Source: Lachnoclostridium sp. An169 (GTDB taxonomy: Bacteria > Bacillota > Clostridia > Lachnospirales > Lachnospiraceae). From it: 64,000 nt of DNA. Position numbers and translations under genes: made by a program. Below the pieces are notes generated by a model. It was not told the origin of the DNA. It did no database searches and saw nothing but the letters and a program-made list of their open reading frames with translations. Below, piece after piece: positions 1 through 8,953 of the stretch; position 1 is the stretch's first letter; each line of letters opens with the position of its first letter. Where the stretch lies: NCBI RefSeq assembly GCF_002160525.1, contig NZ_NFKT01000004.1, forward strand, positions 1-64,000, read 5' to 3'.

Positions 1-2
1 TA

Positions 3-266
3 AACATGTTTTCCAAAGAATTACAGGAACTGGATCGGAACACAGTACAGTATATGATCGATGAAATGCAGGCGGAGATTGATGAGCAGGAGAAGCAGTT
101 GAAGGAGAAAGATGCATTAATCTTTGATCAAAGTGCGGCGATTTCGGAGAGGGATACTTTAATCTCTAATCAGAGTGCGGAAATTTCAGAAAAGGATGCT
201 GCCATCTCCTCGCTTACCTCAGAACTCGAAACTCTGCGCCAGCAGTTGGCGGCACTGCAGAAATAA
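3..266 (+). CDS. C-terminal part of a coiled-coil protein, possibly an Rpn-type PD-(D/E)XK nuclease/transposase
   Basis: The reading frame is open to the left edge of the window, so this is probably the end of a longer gene; the ATG at 6 need not be the true start. The visible 86 residues are very rich in Glu, Gln, Asp and Lys and form one long predicted coiled coil. The segment around LDRNTVQYMIDEMQ resembles the C-terminal region of Rpn/PDDEXK-family putative transposases that are common in Lachnospiraceae, which is why I suggest that family, but no catalytic domain lies inside the window. Residues 36-77 hold three copies of a 14-residue (two-heptad) unit. The gene ends 28 bp before a bidirectional terminator. 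The call is by resemblance of the tail only. Confidence 0.45.
   Translation, partial: NMFSKELQELDRNTVQYMIDEMQAEIDEQEKQLKEKDALIFDQSAAISERDTLISNQSAEISEKDAAISSLTSELETLRQQLAALQK
111..236 (+). repeat. Three 42-bp in-frame tandem units encoding two-heptad coiled-coil repeats
   Basis: Copies lie at about 111-152, 153-194 and 195-236. The protein units read DALIFDQSAAISER, DTLISNQSAEISEK and DAAISSLTSELETL. The first two are close at DNA level and the third is diverged. Each unit is exactly 14 residues, so gain or loss of a copy would keep both the reading frame and the coiled-coil register. Confidence 0.6.
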
Positions 267-293
267 GTAACAGAAACAGAAAGTTTCCGGCAT

Positions 294-336
294 AAAAATC
301 CGGCGTCTGCTTCGACATAGCAGGCGCCGGATTTTT
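294..336. terminator. Bidirectional intrinsic terminator
   Basis: An 18-bp inverted repeat (arms 294-311 and 319-336, one mismatch, 7-nt loop) has a GC-rich core. It is flanked by A5 on the left and T5 on the right, so it gives a U-tract in both directions. It sits between the ends of two convergent genes and can serve both. Confidence 0.85.
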
Positions 337-391
337 AGTGCCCAAAGGGCACGATTCTTTTAAAGTCGGACACGATCTTTCCAACCGACTC

Positions 392-2947
392 TTACTGCGT
401 AACGGAGAACATGTATTCTCCGGCAGAAAGGAAATGTCTGTCTCCTCCCGGGAGAACTACATCTGCCGTGCAGTTCGCAGGAACAGTGATCCGGAAGCAG
501 TGTCCTTCCGGTGTTTTCTCCCAGCCGCTTGATACCGTGCCATAGACGGAATCATAGGAAAAGCGGATGTGGGAGAGCTGGCTGACGATGTGAGGTTCGA
601 TGACAAAGTGATTCCTGCGTCCGTCCAGTTTCACTCCGCAGAGGCAGTCAAAGAGCCACTGGCAGCAGGCGCCTTTGGAGTAGTGGTTCAGCGAGGCGTC
701 CGGCGTCCAGTTCTCCCATACTGTGGTGGCGCCCTGTCTTACCTGCTGAACCCATCCGAGTTCCGGATTCATCAGCGTCCGGTATGCGTCTTCGGAAGCG
801 CCTGCTTCGGAAAGCATTTCGAAGACGAAAGGCGTGGTCAGAAATCCCGTGCCGATCCGGTAATTCCGTTTCCGGTTCAGCAGAACGATTTCCTCAAGCA
901 GTTTTTTCCTTGCGCTGCCCTTTGCCAGATTCAGCCCGCAGGGACGGACGTATTTACACATGCGTTCCGACTCAATGGAACCGTTCTTTACGAAATAGTG
1001 GTTGTAAGCTTCTTTTGTCTGTTCTGCAACTTTCCGGTATTTTTCCGCAGCGTTCTCCCTGCCGAGATGGGCTGCCATTTCTCCCATCAGCGCAGCAGAG
1101 TAGGAGAGATAGGCGGTTGCCTCCTCACAGGCAGGCATTACGAGGGAAAGCTTTCCGGGAGCACAGTCTTCGGGCTCCGTCCACTCCCCGAAATGTCTGC
1201 CGCATGCCACGATATAGCGGTCATAGCGGCTGCGCGGCGGAGAAAAAAGGGTCAGGAGATTTCGCTTTCCCATCCTTTTATAGAAGAAGGAGAAACATTT
1301 TTTCATATTTCCCCAGAACTCCCGGATCAAAGCATCGTCGCCATAGCGTTTCCAGAAGTAGTAGGGGATTGTGATCATGGCGTCGCCCCATCCGGAGCTG
1401 CCTTCCATGGAAACCCATTCGAATACTGCCGAGCCGGACGGGGCAGAAGGATTCACGTTGTAGACGAGTCCGCTTTCCTTCTGGCAGTCCGCTACGTCGC
1501 GGAGCCATTTTCGGAAAAAGGCGCGCTGATCCATCATATAATTGCCTGTGTTGAAAAACAGCTGCGCGTCCCCGGTCCATCCGGCGCGCTCCCTTGTGGG
1601 ACAGTCGGTGGGAACATCGAGAAAATTCCCCTTCATACTCCAGAATGTATTGTGTACGATCTGGTTGAGCTCCGGGTCGGAACTGTCAAAACGGAAAGTC
1701 ACATCCATGTCGCTGTACACGGCGATGGCGGTAAAGTTCTCCGGGAGAATCTCATCCCGCCAGTCGCGGAGCAGCACATAGCGGAACCCCATGACCGTAA
1801 AGCGGGGCTTGTAAACATGCGGCTTTCCGTCGCAGACAAAATCAATGGTCTGGAAATGGCACTTGTCGTATTCTTCAGATGAGATATTCCGGTAAGTAAA
1901 GCAGCCGGAGTCATCCAGTTTTTCCCCGAACACCATGCTGCATCTGTCGCCTTTCTTTCCGCAGAGTTTCACTTCCACATATCCGGCAATATTCTGCCCG
2001 AAATCAAGAACTTTATTTCCGTCGGGGCAGGTGAGAATCTCCGGGGTGCTGAATCGTTCTTTCTCATGAATGGGACTGTTGTCCGAGCAGTCTATGATAC
2101 CGTTGTAATCGGTTACTGCCGCTTTTCCCTGAAAATGAGGAACAAAGTTGAAATCAATGGATTCGCCGTCTTTCATATCGGCAAAGCGCACAGGGCCGTC
2201 GTTGCACCAGAGAAAATCTCTGTCTGTGAAGACACACTGCAGGGAGCCGTCTGTTTTACAGATCTCCAGCTGTGCCAGAACCTTGGGCTCATATCCGAAA
2301 GGCTTTGCCTTGTTGAAGACGCCCATGTTGCTGGCATAGTATCCGTCAGCCAGGTCAATATCCCAGACATTTTCCCGATCAATCAGAGAAGTGACGTCAT
2401 AGGCCTGATAGTGGACGCGCTTCTGAAATGCAGTGGAACCGGGGCAGAGCACCTGGTCGCCAGCTTTCTTTCCATTGATGCGCGCCTCGTAGATTCCGCA
2501 GGCGGTAATGTAAAGCCTTGCCTGACGGATTTCTCCGTCCACGGAGAATACTTTGCGGAAGCAGTCCGCCGGATAACGATCTTTGCCGGACGAGCTGTGC
2601 GTGTAGTTGCCCATGATCCAGCGGGCACTCCAGTCCTGCCTGTCCAGAAGACCCATCTCAAAAGATGCGGATTCACTCCATTCCCCGGTTTCGCCTTTCT
2701 CATCAGTCAGACGAATCTGCCAGATAACCCGGTCCCGGCTTGTGAACTTCCACTCCGGACGTGCTGTCATGCGGTCTGTTTCTATTTTCTCAAGTTCCAT
2801 CCATTCGCCGCCGTTTAAGGAAAAGCGGATCTGGTAAGCACTCTGGCGGACGGCATCCTGAACCGTCCAGGACAGCCGGGGCGAACGGATGTCGATTCCC
2901 AGCGGATCGCTGAGATATTCGGTTCTCAAATGTACTGCCTGAATCAT
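392..2947 (-). CDS. GH78 alpha-L-rhamnosidase
   Basis: An 851-residue protein with the layout of bacterial GH78 enzymes: N-terminal beta-sandwich domains (about 1-330), a concanavalin-like domain, an (alpha/alpha)6 barrel and a C-terminal beta domain. The family catalytic motif DCPTRERAGWTGD is intact, giving the expected acidic residues at about D448, E453 and D460. The second conserved glutamate is in TTVWENW near residue 745. No signal peptide is seen, so it probably acts in the cytoplasm on imported rhamnosides, releasing terminal L-rhamnose. I start it at the ATG at 2947 because a GGGAGG site lies just upstream and MIQAVHLRTEYLSDPLGI matches the usual family N-terminus; an upstream extension to 3154 has no such support. 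It stands alone, but the pectin locus at 23-34 kb suggests a shared substrate class. Confidence 0.92.
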   Translation of the reverse strand: MIQAVHLRTEYLSDPLGIDIRSPRLSWTVQDAVRQSAYQIRFSLNGGEWMELEKIETDRMTARPEWKFTSRDRVIWQIRLTDEKGETGEWSESASFEMGLLDRQDWSARWIMGNYTHSSSGKDRYPADCFRKVFSVDGEIRQARLYITACGIYEARINGKKAGDQVLCPGSTAFQKRVHYQAYDVTSLIDRENVWDIDLADGYYASNMGVFNKAKPFGYEPKVLAQLEICKTDGSLQCVFTDRDFLWCNDGPVRFADMKDGESIDFNFVPHFQGKAAVTDYNGIIDCSDNSPIHEKERFSTPEILTCPDGNKVLDFGQNIAGYVEVKLCGKKGDRCSMVFGEKLDDSGCFTYRNISSEEYDKCHFQTIDFVCDGKPHVYKPRFTVMGFRYVLLRDWRDEILPENFTAIAVYSDMDVTFRFDSSDPELNQIVHNTFWSMKGNFLDVPTDCPTRERAGWTGDAQLFFNTGNYMMDQRAFFRKWLRDVADCQKESGLVYNVNPSAPSGSAVFEWVSMEGSSGWGDAMITIPYYFWKRYGDDALIREFWGNMKKCFSFFYKRMGKRNLLTLFSPPRSRYDRYIVACGRHFGEWTEPEDCAPGKLSLVMPACEEATAYLSYSAALMGEMAAHLGRENAAEKYRKVAEQTKEAYNHYFVKNGSIESERMCKYVRPCGLNLAKGSARKKLLEEIVLLNRKRNYRIGTGFLTTPFVFEMLSEAGASEDAYRTLMNPELGWVQQVRQGATTVWENWTPDASLNHYSKGACCQWLFDCLCGVKLDGRRNHFVIEPHIVSQLSHIRFSYDSVYGTVSSGWEKTPEGHCFRITVPANCTADVVLPGGDRHFLSAGEYMFSVTQ

Positions 2948-3117
2948 AAAAAATCCCTCCCTGGGTAAAAATAATTTCCTGGTTTTCAGAATTATTTTAG
3001 CAGATCCGGAGGGTGGGTAACAGAAACGAGATATCTGTCTGCAGGTATCTGGTGAAACTGCGGGGCGGAATTTGTCCGGGATGAAACTGTCGGAATTAAT
3101 TTGGACTGGCACGGCGG

Positions 3118-3146
3118 TTGAAATAAAATCCCCTGCCCGGTATAAT
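3118..3146 (+). promoter_or_regulatory. Sigma-A promoter for the YkgJ-type gene
   Basis: TTGAAA at 3118-3123, a 17-bp spacer and TATAAT at 3141-3146, 37 bp before the start codon. The rest of 2948-3117 is the upstream region of the rhamnosidase; I see no further gene in it. Confidence 0.75.
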
Positions 3147-3182
3147 GGAACCATACTGCTGCAGAAATGAGGTTTTATATCT

Positions 3183-3926
3183 ATGAAAAGAAATGTTGAT
3201 CTGAAAGAAATATCTGACGGAAGGCTCTACTCCTCCGGGGACATGGTGCGCGCCGACTGCCGGGGCTGCGAAGGGTGTTCCGCCTGCTGCCGCGGGATGG
3301 GAGAATCGGTGGTGCTTGATCCCATGGACCTGTACCGCTTAAGCTGTGGAACCGGGCTTGATTTTAACGGTCTGATGGAAAAGTATATCTCGCTGAATGT
3401 GGTGGATGGGCTGATTCTTCCGAATCTGAAGATGGAAGGGGAGAGCGGAGCGTGTGGTTTCCTCGATGAAAAGGGGCGGTGTTCCATTCATTCCTTCCGT
3501 CCGGGAATCTGCAGGCTCTTCCCCCTGGGACGATATTATGAGGAAAACGGATTCCGCTATTTTCTGCAGGTTCACGAGTGTGCAAAGCCTGACCGGAGTA
3601 AAATAAAGATCCGGAAATGGCTGGAGATTCCGGATCTGAAAACCTATGAGAAATATATCTGGGACTGGCACTGTTTCCTGAATCAGTGCGGGGAGGGAAT
3701 GAAAGATCTGGATGACGCCCAGGTTCGGACGCTTTCCCTGTATGTGCTCCGGACGTTTTATCAGACCCCGTATTCCACCGATGGAAGGCTTGAAGGAAGT
3801 TCCGGCGGCGGAAGTACTGCGGACGACCGGACATTTTATACGGCATTTTACAGCCGCCTTCAGGAAGCCTGCAAAACGCTGGGATTTCCCTGTCCGGACC
3901 TGCTGCCCCGCGATCCGGAGAAATAA
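3183..3926 (+). CDS. YkgJ-family cysteine cluster protein
   Basis: A 247-residue soluble protein of the YkgJ/zinc- or iron-chelating family. The N-terminal third carries CRGCEGCSACC, followed by GACGFLDEKGRCSIHSFRPGICRLFPLG and a later HEC, which is the usual set of metal-ligand cysteines. The family's biochemical role is not settled. The C-terminal half has no further motif I recognise, apart from a short Gly/Ser-rich stretch (SSGGGS) near residue 206. It has its own consensus promoter and ends 1 bp before the convergent yitT-type gene, so it appears monocistronic. Confidence 0.8.
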   Translation: MKRNVDLKEISDGRLYSSGDMVRADCRGCEGCSACCRGMGESVVLDPMDLYRLSCGTGLDFNGLMEKYISLNVVDGLILPNLKMEGESGACGFLDEKGRCSIHSFRPGICRLFPLGRYYEENGFRYFLQVHECAKPDRSKIKIRKWLEIPDLKTYEKYIWDWHCFLNQCGEGMKDLDDAQVRTLSLYVLRTFYQTPYSTDGRLEGSSGGGSTADDRTFYTAFYSRLQEACKTLGFPCPDLLPRDPEK

Positions 3927-3927
3927 A

Positions 3928-4581
3928 CTATTCCGTTGCCTCTTCCTTCCGGTATATTTTGAAGTCCTGAATCCGGTCAATGAGGAACGAAGAAACCGTT
4001 ACGGTTACCACGGAAAAGAGAATCCGTGTGTACGGGATATAAGTCAGGGACAATCCCAGGACAACAAGGTCCGTGAAAAGATACGCCCGGGACAGCCGCC
4101 AGTGTGTGACTCTGGAAATCGAGAGAGCCAGCGCATCGTCTCCGCCGCTGGAACCTCCCTGGCGCACGATGATGCCTACGCCGACACCGACGAAGAGACC
4201 TCCGAGCAGTGCGGAGAGCAGCGGGTATGCGGACAGGTCGGGCAGCATATGGGGAAAGAGTTCCCACACTTTGTAAAAGAGAGAGACGCTCAATGTAGAT
4301 ACAATGGAGATCCGGATAAAACGTCCGCCCAGGTATTTATAGGCGGTCAGATAGCACGCCGCATCCAGGATGGGCGTGATCAGGGCAGGGGAGAAACCGA
4401 GCCAGTGTTCGACCAGCAGCATCAGGCCGATGACGCCTCCCTCCGTGATGCCGGTCTGCTGATGGATATTGTGGATGCCGAAAGTACAGATCATGGCTCC
4501 AAGAAGAATGAGCAGGGTGCCCTTGATGGTCAGCCCTTCTGTCAGCCTTCCTGCTACGGCACGTATTTTTTTCTGCAGCAT
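3928..4581 (-). CDS. YitT-family integral membrane protein (short form)
   Basis: A 217-residue protein with five or six hydrophobic segments and typical YitT features: GTLLILLGAMICTFGIHNIHQQTGITEGGVIG near the N-terminus and a glycine-rich GVGVGIIVRQGGSSGGDDALAL segment near residue 145. Most YitT proteins are about 280-290 residues with a cytosolic DUF2179 domain at the C-terminus; this one stops after the last membrane helix. The family is annotated only as membrane protein of unknown role. The start at 4581 is preceded by AGGAGG. It is divergent from the MerR regulator at 4722, which may control it. Confidence 0.85.
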   Translation of the reverse strand: MLQKKIRAVAGRLTEGLTIKGTLLILLGAMICTFGIHNIHQQTGITEGGVIGLMLLVEHWLGFSPALITPILDAACYLTAYKYLGGRFIRISIVSTLSVSLFYKVWELFPHMLPDLSAYPLLSALLGGLFVGVGVGIIVRQGGSSGGDDALALSISRVTHWRLSRAYLFTDLVVLGLSLTYIPYTRILFSVVTVTVSSFLIDRIQDFKIYRKEEATE

Positions 4582-4621
4582 ATATATTCCTCCTACTGAT
4601 TTATGTGATTTATGAGTGATT

Positions 4622-4650
4622 GCAGGATCGGAAGACAGATCGGATCCTGC
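4622..4650. repeat. 8-bp inverted repeat in the yitT/merR intergenic region
   Basis: GCAGGATC at 4622-4629 and GATCCTGC at 4643-4650 are perfect complements with a 13-bp gap. There is no T-run, so it is not a terminator. It could be a protein-binding site or a leader hairpin. Confidence 0.4.
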
Positions 4651-4691
4651 GCAGAAAATATGATTTTCTTCTGTGGAAATATCATAAAGGA

Positions 4692-4704
4692 TATAGTAAC
4701 TATA
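4692..4704 (+). promoter_or_regulatory. Candidate MerR-family operator
   Basis: TATAGTAACTATA is a perfect 6-bp palindrome around one A. It matches the core dyad found in many MerR-family operators, which contain ATAGTAACTAT between the promoter boxes. It lies 7 bp upstream of the AGGAG ribosome site of the regulator, fitting autoregulation. Confidence 0.5.
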
Positions 4705-4721
4705 GTGTCAAGGAGAAAGTA

Positions 4722-5543
4722 ATGAAAAATTTATTCTCAATCGGGGAAGTGGCAAGATATCAGAAGATTTCCAAGCAGACGTTGATCTTTTACGATAAAA
4801 TCGGACTGTTCTGCCCGGTGTACGTGGATCCGGACAACGGGTACCGTTATTACAATGCCAGTCAGCTGGACGAACTGGATACGATCCTGATCATGAAAAA
4901 AATAGGGTTTTCATTAAATGATATCCGGGAGCACATGCAGAACTATAATATTGACAGCAGTCTTGCCGCATTCCGCCAGCAGATGGAAGTGATCGATCAG
5001 AAGATCGATGAGCTGCGTCTGATCCGCAGCAGAGTGGCACAGCGCTGTGCCCAGATGGAGCAGGCAAAAAAATACCTGGATGAAACCGGTACAGGCGTTA
5101 CAGTGGAACAGCTTGAAGAGCAGTACATCCTTGTCAGGGAGATCGGGGAGCCTTATACGCTGCGGGAGACTTCGGTCGCCACAAAACAGTGTTTTGCAGA
5201 AGCTTTTGAGAAGCAGCTTCCGATTTTTTTCGAGTGCGGGGTGATTGTCCCTCTTTCGAAGATCCGGGAGGGAAAGTTTACCGAGGCTTCGCATGCATTT
5301 CTGCTCACGGAAAAGACAGAGCAGGCGGAAGAGATCAGATGCCTCCCGGCGGGCAGGATCGCAGGGACTTTTCACCGGGGAGATTATGCATCCATCGGGA
5401 GCTCGTACCGGAGAATCCTGGATTACTGTGATGCGAACTCACTGGAGATCATTTCTGATTCCTATGAGTTCTGCATCAACGATTACATCACGTCCCACGA
5501 CGAGGATGAATACATTACCAGGATCCTGTTCTACATCCGGTGA
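4722..5543 (+). CDS. MerR-family transcriptional regulator with GyrI-like effector domain
   Basis: A 273-residue regulator. Residues 1-70 are a MerR winged helix (FSIGEVARYQKISKQTLIFYDKIGLF followed by PDNGYRYYNASQLDELDTI), then a dimerising coiled coil (about 75-120), then a C-terminal half that looks like the GyrI/BmrR-type small-molecule-binding fold. Such proteins usually sense cationic drugs or lipophilic compounds and switch on an efflux or membrane gene. I use the ATG at 4722 because it is preceded by AGGAG and begins the conserved domain; the in-frame extension to 4620 adds no family sequence. Neighbours are a divergent YitT protein and a convergent ABC transporter; either could be its target. 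Confidence 0.88.
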   Translation: MKNLFSIGEVARYQKISKQTLIFYDKIGLFCPVYVDPDNGYRYYNASQLDELDTILIMKKIGFSLNDIREHMQNYNIDSSLAAFRQQMEVIDQKIDELRLIRSRVAQRCAQMEQAKKYLDETGTGVTVEQLEEQYILVREIGEPYTLRETSVATKQCFAEAFEKQLPIFFECGVIVPLSKIREGKFTEASHAFLLTEKTEQAEEIRCLPAGRIAGTFHRGDYASIGSSYRRILDYCDANSLEIISDSYEFCINDYITSHDEDEYITRILFYIR

Positions 5544-5612
5544 GCCGGCCATGAAATGGCGCTGACGTGCAGTGAGCCGGCTGCAGAATAGCTCAGACGT
5601 GCGGTGGCAGGA

Positions 5613-8162
5613 TCAATTCTCGAAACTGTGCAGTCTTTCGATGATCGTTTCCCGTGCTGCACAGTGGTAGACAAGGGGCGGGACAGAGAGGCATATCACG
5701 AAGATCGACAGGATCAGAAGGACGACCAGCGAAACCGGATACTCGAACTTTGCATAGTCTGCGATCCCCGGGACTGCCCGGCTGACCAGCAGGAGAAAGC
5801 CGTTTCCGAGGGTGAGGATCAGCCCGGTGGTGATCAGGGCGTACAGCCCGCCTTCCATGGTCAGGGTTCTGCGGATCTGCCTCTTTGTCATGCCTACGCT
5901 TTCCATGATGGCAAATTCATTCTTCCGGGCAATGACTCCGGTGAGCATTACATTAACAAAGTTGATAAGACCCACCAGAATCAGCAGGATGGAAGCACCG
6001 TTTCCAAGGACGGAAAGCCCGGAGAAGAAAGTGTTCCATGTGTCTCTCTGTCCTGCCGCGCTGACCAGATCCACATATGCGCCTGTGAGAGTGCCGGAGA
6101 GTTCCTGAAGACGTGCGTCCACTGCATCCAGTTGGGAAGGATCATCAATATCCACTCCAATGTCACAGATCAGAGCCTGGTCTGTCAGCCGTTTCATGCC
6201 CTGTTCACTTACGAGCACCGCTTCCGGCGCCACGATGCTGATGAGGTCATAACGGCTTTCCGGGTAATGGGAATTCCGGTATTCTCCGTAGGACCAGTAG
6301 CCGTCCACCCGGAATGAGGCAGGTTTCCCATCCTGTGCATCCGCCGTAAACGTGAGTTCCTTACCGGTCAGCTCTTCATCGTACCACTGTCCGGATACGA
6401 TTGCAGTATCGCCCCGCCGGAAAGCTTCCAGGTCGATGGAATCCCCGTGGCTTTGGTTCCAGGCTTCCACCTGGCTGTCCTCCACGGTAAAAATATATGT
6501 GCCGTACCGATTCCGGTCGATCAGATCCTGAATTTCTGCCATCATCTCATCCCGGGACTGGTCTGCCGGAACATACCATTCGCTGTAGACAGCATCCAGC
6601 ATCTCAGAAAACTGTTCCCCGTCAAATTCCAGATTTGCAAAGATCCCGTAACTGACATGAACGCCCGACACCCCTTCCGTGGCGGATACCCGGGAGACAA
6701 AGTCCTCGCTGTACTGCGGGATAAATTCTCCCTCCGGTCCGGGAAAGACGAAAAACTGATCATCCAGAAATTCAAATGAGTAGTTCGTATAATTCTCGAT
6801 ATATTTGTCCGCTGTCAGGCTGCCCAGCACGCCGTTGACGCCAAGGATGCTGACGGTTCCCATAAAAAGGGAGAGGAAAACAAGGAGGGCGCGCTTTTTA
6901 TCCCGGAAAATATTGTGAAAAGCCATGACAAACAGACTGCCTCCGTTTCTGGAACGGCGGGATTTCTGTTTTTTCGGGGCAAAATTCTGGTAGCGCAGTG
7001 CCTCTGTCGGCGAGATCTTTGCCGCTGTTTTTGCGGGAAGGCTGCAGCTGATCCACACGGTCAGTGCAGAAAACAGGATGGAAAACAGAAAAATCAGCGG
7101 CTGGAAGGAGACTACAGTTCCGGTTTTGGAATCGATTCCGGTATATCCTGCCCGCAGTACAAAAGGCACCAGTACGACAGAGACAAGGGCGGCCAGAACG
7201 ATCCCAACAGGAATACCGACACATGCAAACTTAAATGCCTGCCGTTTTACCAGGGACCTCACCTGACGCCGGGAAGCGCCCACTGCTCTGAGCAGTCCGT
7301 AGAAGCGGGTGTCCTTTGTGATGGAGATATACAGCACGTTATAGATGAGCAGATATCCGCTTGCCATAATAAAAAGGACCAGCATGGCAGCTATGATCAC
7401 GATGGAATTTCCGGAGGATGAGCCCGGGGTTCCTATGCCGTTAAAGGACTGTCCCTCTGCGAGGTCTATATCTGCCTCAAGACTGGAAAGATCAAAGGCA
7501 GGATTGCTCAGACGGATGGAGAGAATACCGTCGGTTTCCGTGCGATAGCCGGAAGACCGGCACCAGGCTTCCGAGAAAACTGCCTTTCCTGCTCCCGAGT
7601 AGTCGCGGAACCAGCCGCTTAAAAGAAAGGTGTCGGTGTGTTCCCCGTTTTTATCTGTATAAGACAGGGGAATCTCCATGCCAATGGAAGGAGAAGAGAT
7701 GCCCATCTGGGAGAGTGCTTCCATGTTCAGCATGATCTCATTTGTAGCAGAGGGATAAGAGCCTTTGATATCACTGACAGCTTCCCGGAAATGATTTTCC
7801 CACTCATCGCTGTCGCAGTACATCAGGGCGATATTCAGGGGATTTCCCGCTTCATTTACCTGATCTGCCGTGCCGATCTCGATCTGATGTCCGGTGGATA
7901 TGACATAATCCAGTGCCTTTATCTGTTCCTCCTGTTTGCGGGATGGCATATTCAGGGAAGCGTTCGCCGTTGTTCCTGCCTGGCGGATCTGTGAGATCTG
8001 CATGTTCGTGATGTAGCTGAAGCCCAGGCTGAACACCGTTGCGATCAGGAAAGTGGTCAGTATAACGGCGAGCACGGCAAAGAGGTTGCGGACGCGGTTG
8101 GCCTTCGTCAGCCCTTTTTCTACCTGTCGGAGGGTGGATTTACTGATGGAGTGTGTCTTCAT
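5613..8162 (-). CDS. ABC transporter permease, MacB/FtsX type
   Basis: An 849-residue membrane protein with the doubled FtsX layout. It has an N-terminal helix (about residues 25-55), a large extracytoplasmic domain, three helices near 260-380, a linker, a fourth helix opening the second half near 430, a second large external domain, and three final helices (about 720-840). The cytoplasmic segments after the helices (RAVGASRRQVRSLVKRQ and ESVGMTKRQIRRTLTMEGG) are the coupling regions typical of this class. Members export peptides or lipids or act as mechanotransducers in antimicrobial-peptide resistance. It overlaps the upstream ATPase gene by 4 bp (ATGA), so the two are translationally coupled. 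No two-component system is adjacent, unlike many Bce-type systems. Confidence 0.88.
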   Translation of the reverse strand: MKTHSISKSTLRQVEKGLTKANRVRNLFAVLAVILTTFLIATVFSLGFSYITNMQISQIRQAGTTANASLNMPSRKQEEQIKALDYVISTGHQIEIGTADQVNEAGNPLNIALMYCDSDEWENHFREAVSDIKGSYPSATNEIMLNMEALSQMGISSPSIGMEIPLSYTDKNGEHTDTFLLSGWFRDYSGAGKAVFSEAWCRSSGYRTETDGILSIRLSNPAFDLSSLEADIDLAEGQSFNGIGTPGSSSGNSIVIIAAMLVLFIMASGYLLIYNVLYISITKDTRFYGLLRAVGASRRQVRSLVKRQAFKFACVGIPVGIVLAALVSVVLVPFVLRAGYTGIDSKTGTVVSFQPLIFLFSILFSALTVWISCSLPAKTAAKISPTEALRYQNFAPKKQKSRRSRNGGSLFVMAFHNIFRDKKRALLVFLSLFMGTVSILGVNGVLGSLTADKYIENYTNYSFEFLDDQFFVFPGPEGEFIPQYSEDFVSRVSATEGVSGVHVSYGIFANLEFDGEQFSEMLDAVYSEWYVPADQSRDEMMAEIQDLIDRNRYGTYIFTVEDSQVEAWNQSHGDSIDLEAFRRGDTAIVSGQWYDEELTGKELTFTADAQDGKPASFRVDGYWSYGEYRNSHYPESRYDLISIVAPEAVLVSEQGMKRLTDQALICDIGVDIDDPSQLDAVDARLQELSGTLTGAYVDLVSAAGQRDTWNTFFSGLSVLGNGASILLILVGLINFVNVMLTGVIARKNEFAIMESVGMTKRQIRRTLTMEGGLYALITTGLILTLGNGFLLLVSRAVPGIADYAKFEYPVSLVVLLILSIFVICLSVPPLVYHCAARETIIERLHSFEN

Positions 8163-8893
8163 GGCTGTATCCTCCTCTGGCTGTTGTTCCGGATATTGTG
8201 CTGCTCATAAGAGTGGGTGAGCGTATCACCGGCGATCCTGCCGTCTTCGATCCGGACGACCCGGTCAGCGATAGCGGCGATTTCCGGATCGTGGGTAATC
8301 ATCACAATGGTCTGGCGGAACTCCCGGCTGGTCTTTTTCAGCAGGGCGATGACAGCCTGACTGGTCCTGCTGTCTAGGTTGCCGGTGGGCTCGTCGGCAA
8401 GAATGATGGATGGTTTTGTTGAGAGCGCCCGTGCGATAGCAACGCGCTGCTGCTGTCCGCCGGAGAGGCTGCCGGGCAGACGGTCAAGTTTTCCCTCAAG
8501 CCCCAGCAGGCTGACCAGGCGCATGATAAAGTCCTCATTGGGTCTGTGGTTGTCCAGAGTGATGGGAAAGACGATATTTTCCCACACGTTCAGCACCGGG
8601 ATGAGATTGTAATTCTGAAAGATAAAACCGATATGTCTGCGCCGGAACACAGTCGCAGCCTCGTCTCCAAGGCCGGAGAGTTCGGTGCCGTCGATGGTGA
8701 CACTGCCTTCATCCGGCACATCCAGTCCGCCCAGCATGTTGAGGAGCGTTGACTTCCCGCTGCCGGAAGTGCCGATGACTGCCGTGAACCCGTCCTTTTC
8801 GATTTCCAGATCCACGCCGTCCAGTGCCCTGACAAGCGCTTCCCCGGAACCATAATATTTTTTCAGCCCTTTTGCCTGAAGAATGATGTGCAT
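8159..8893 (-). CDS. ABC transporter ATP-binding protein, MacB/LolD type
   Basis: A 244-residue nucleotide-binding subunit with Walker [10 protein letters not shown] (about residue 41), signature [15 protein letters not shown], Walker [13 protein letters not shown] and a switch histidine in [10 protein letters not shown]. The DEPTGNLDS form is typical of MacB/LolD/Bce-type ATPases that pair with an FtsX-type permease, and that partner follows directly with a 4-bp overlap. The last 20 residues are His/Asn/Arg-rich beyond the usual end of the domain. Confidence 0.93.
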   Translation of the reverse strand: MHIILQAKGLKKYYGSGEALVRALDGVDLEIEKDGFTAVIGTSGSGKSTLLNMLGGLDVPDEGSVTIDGTELSGLGDEAATVFRRRHIGFIFQNYNLIPVLNVWENIVFPITLDNHRPNEDFIMRLVSLLGLEGKLDRLPGSLSGGQQQRVAIARALSTKPSIILADEPTGNLDSRTSQAVIALLKKTSREFRQTIVMITHDPEIAAIADRVVRIEDGRIAGDTLTHSYEQHNIRNNSQRRIQP

Positions 8894-8953
8894 ATTCTGT
8901 AACCTCCGTCCTACTGAATGAAATGATAAACGAAATGATACCCCGGATATTTT

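Noticed and set aside
569-1882. 437-codon open frame on the plus strand
   Set aside because: Entirely antisense to the GH78 gene, with no family sequence; produced by the codon use of the opposite strand.
3712-4599. 295-codon plus-strand frame over the yitT gene
   Set aside because: Its product is low in hydrophobic patterning and matches nothing, while the minus strand gives a clear YitT membrane protein with AGGAGG.
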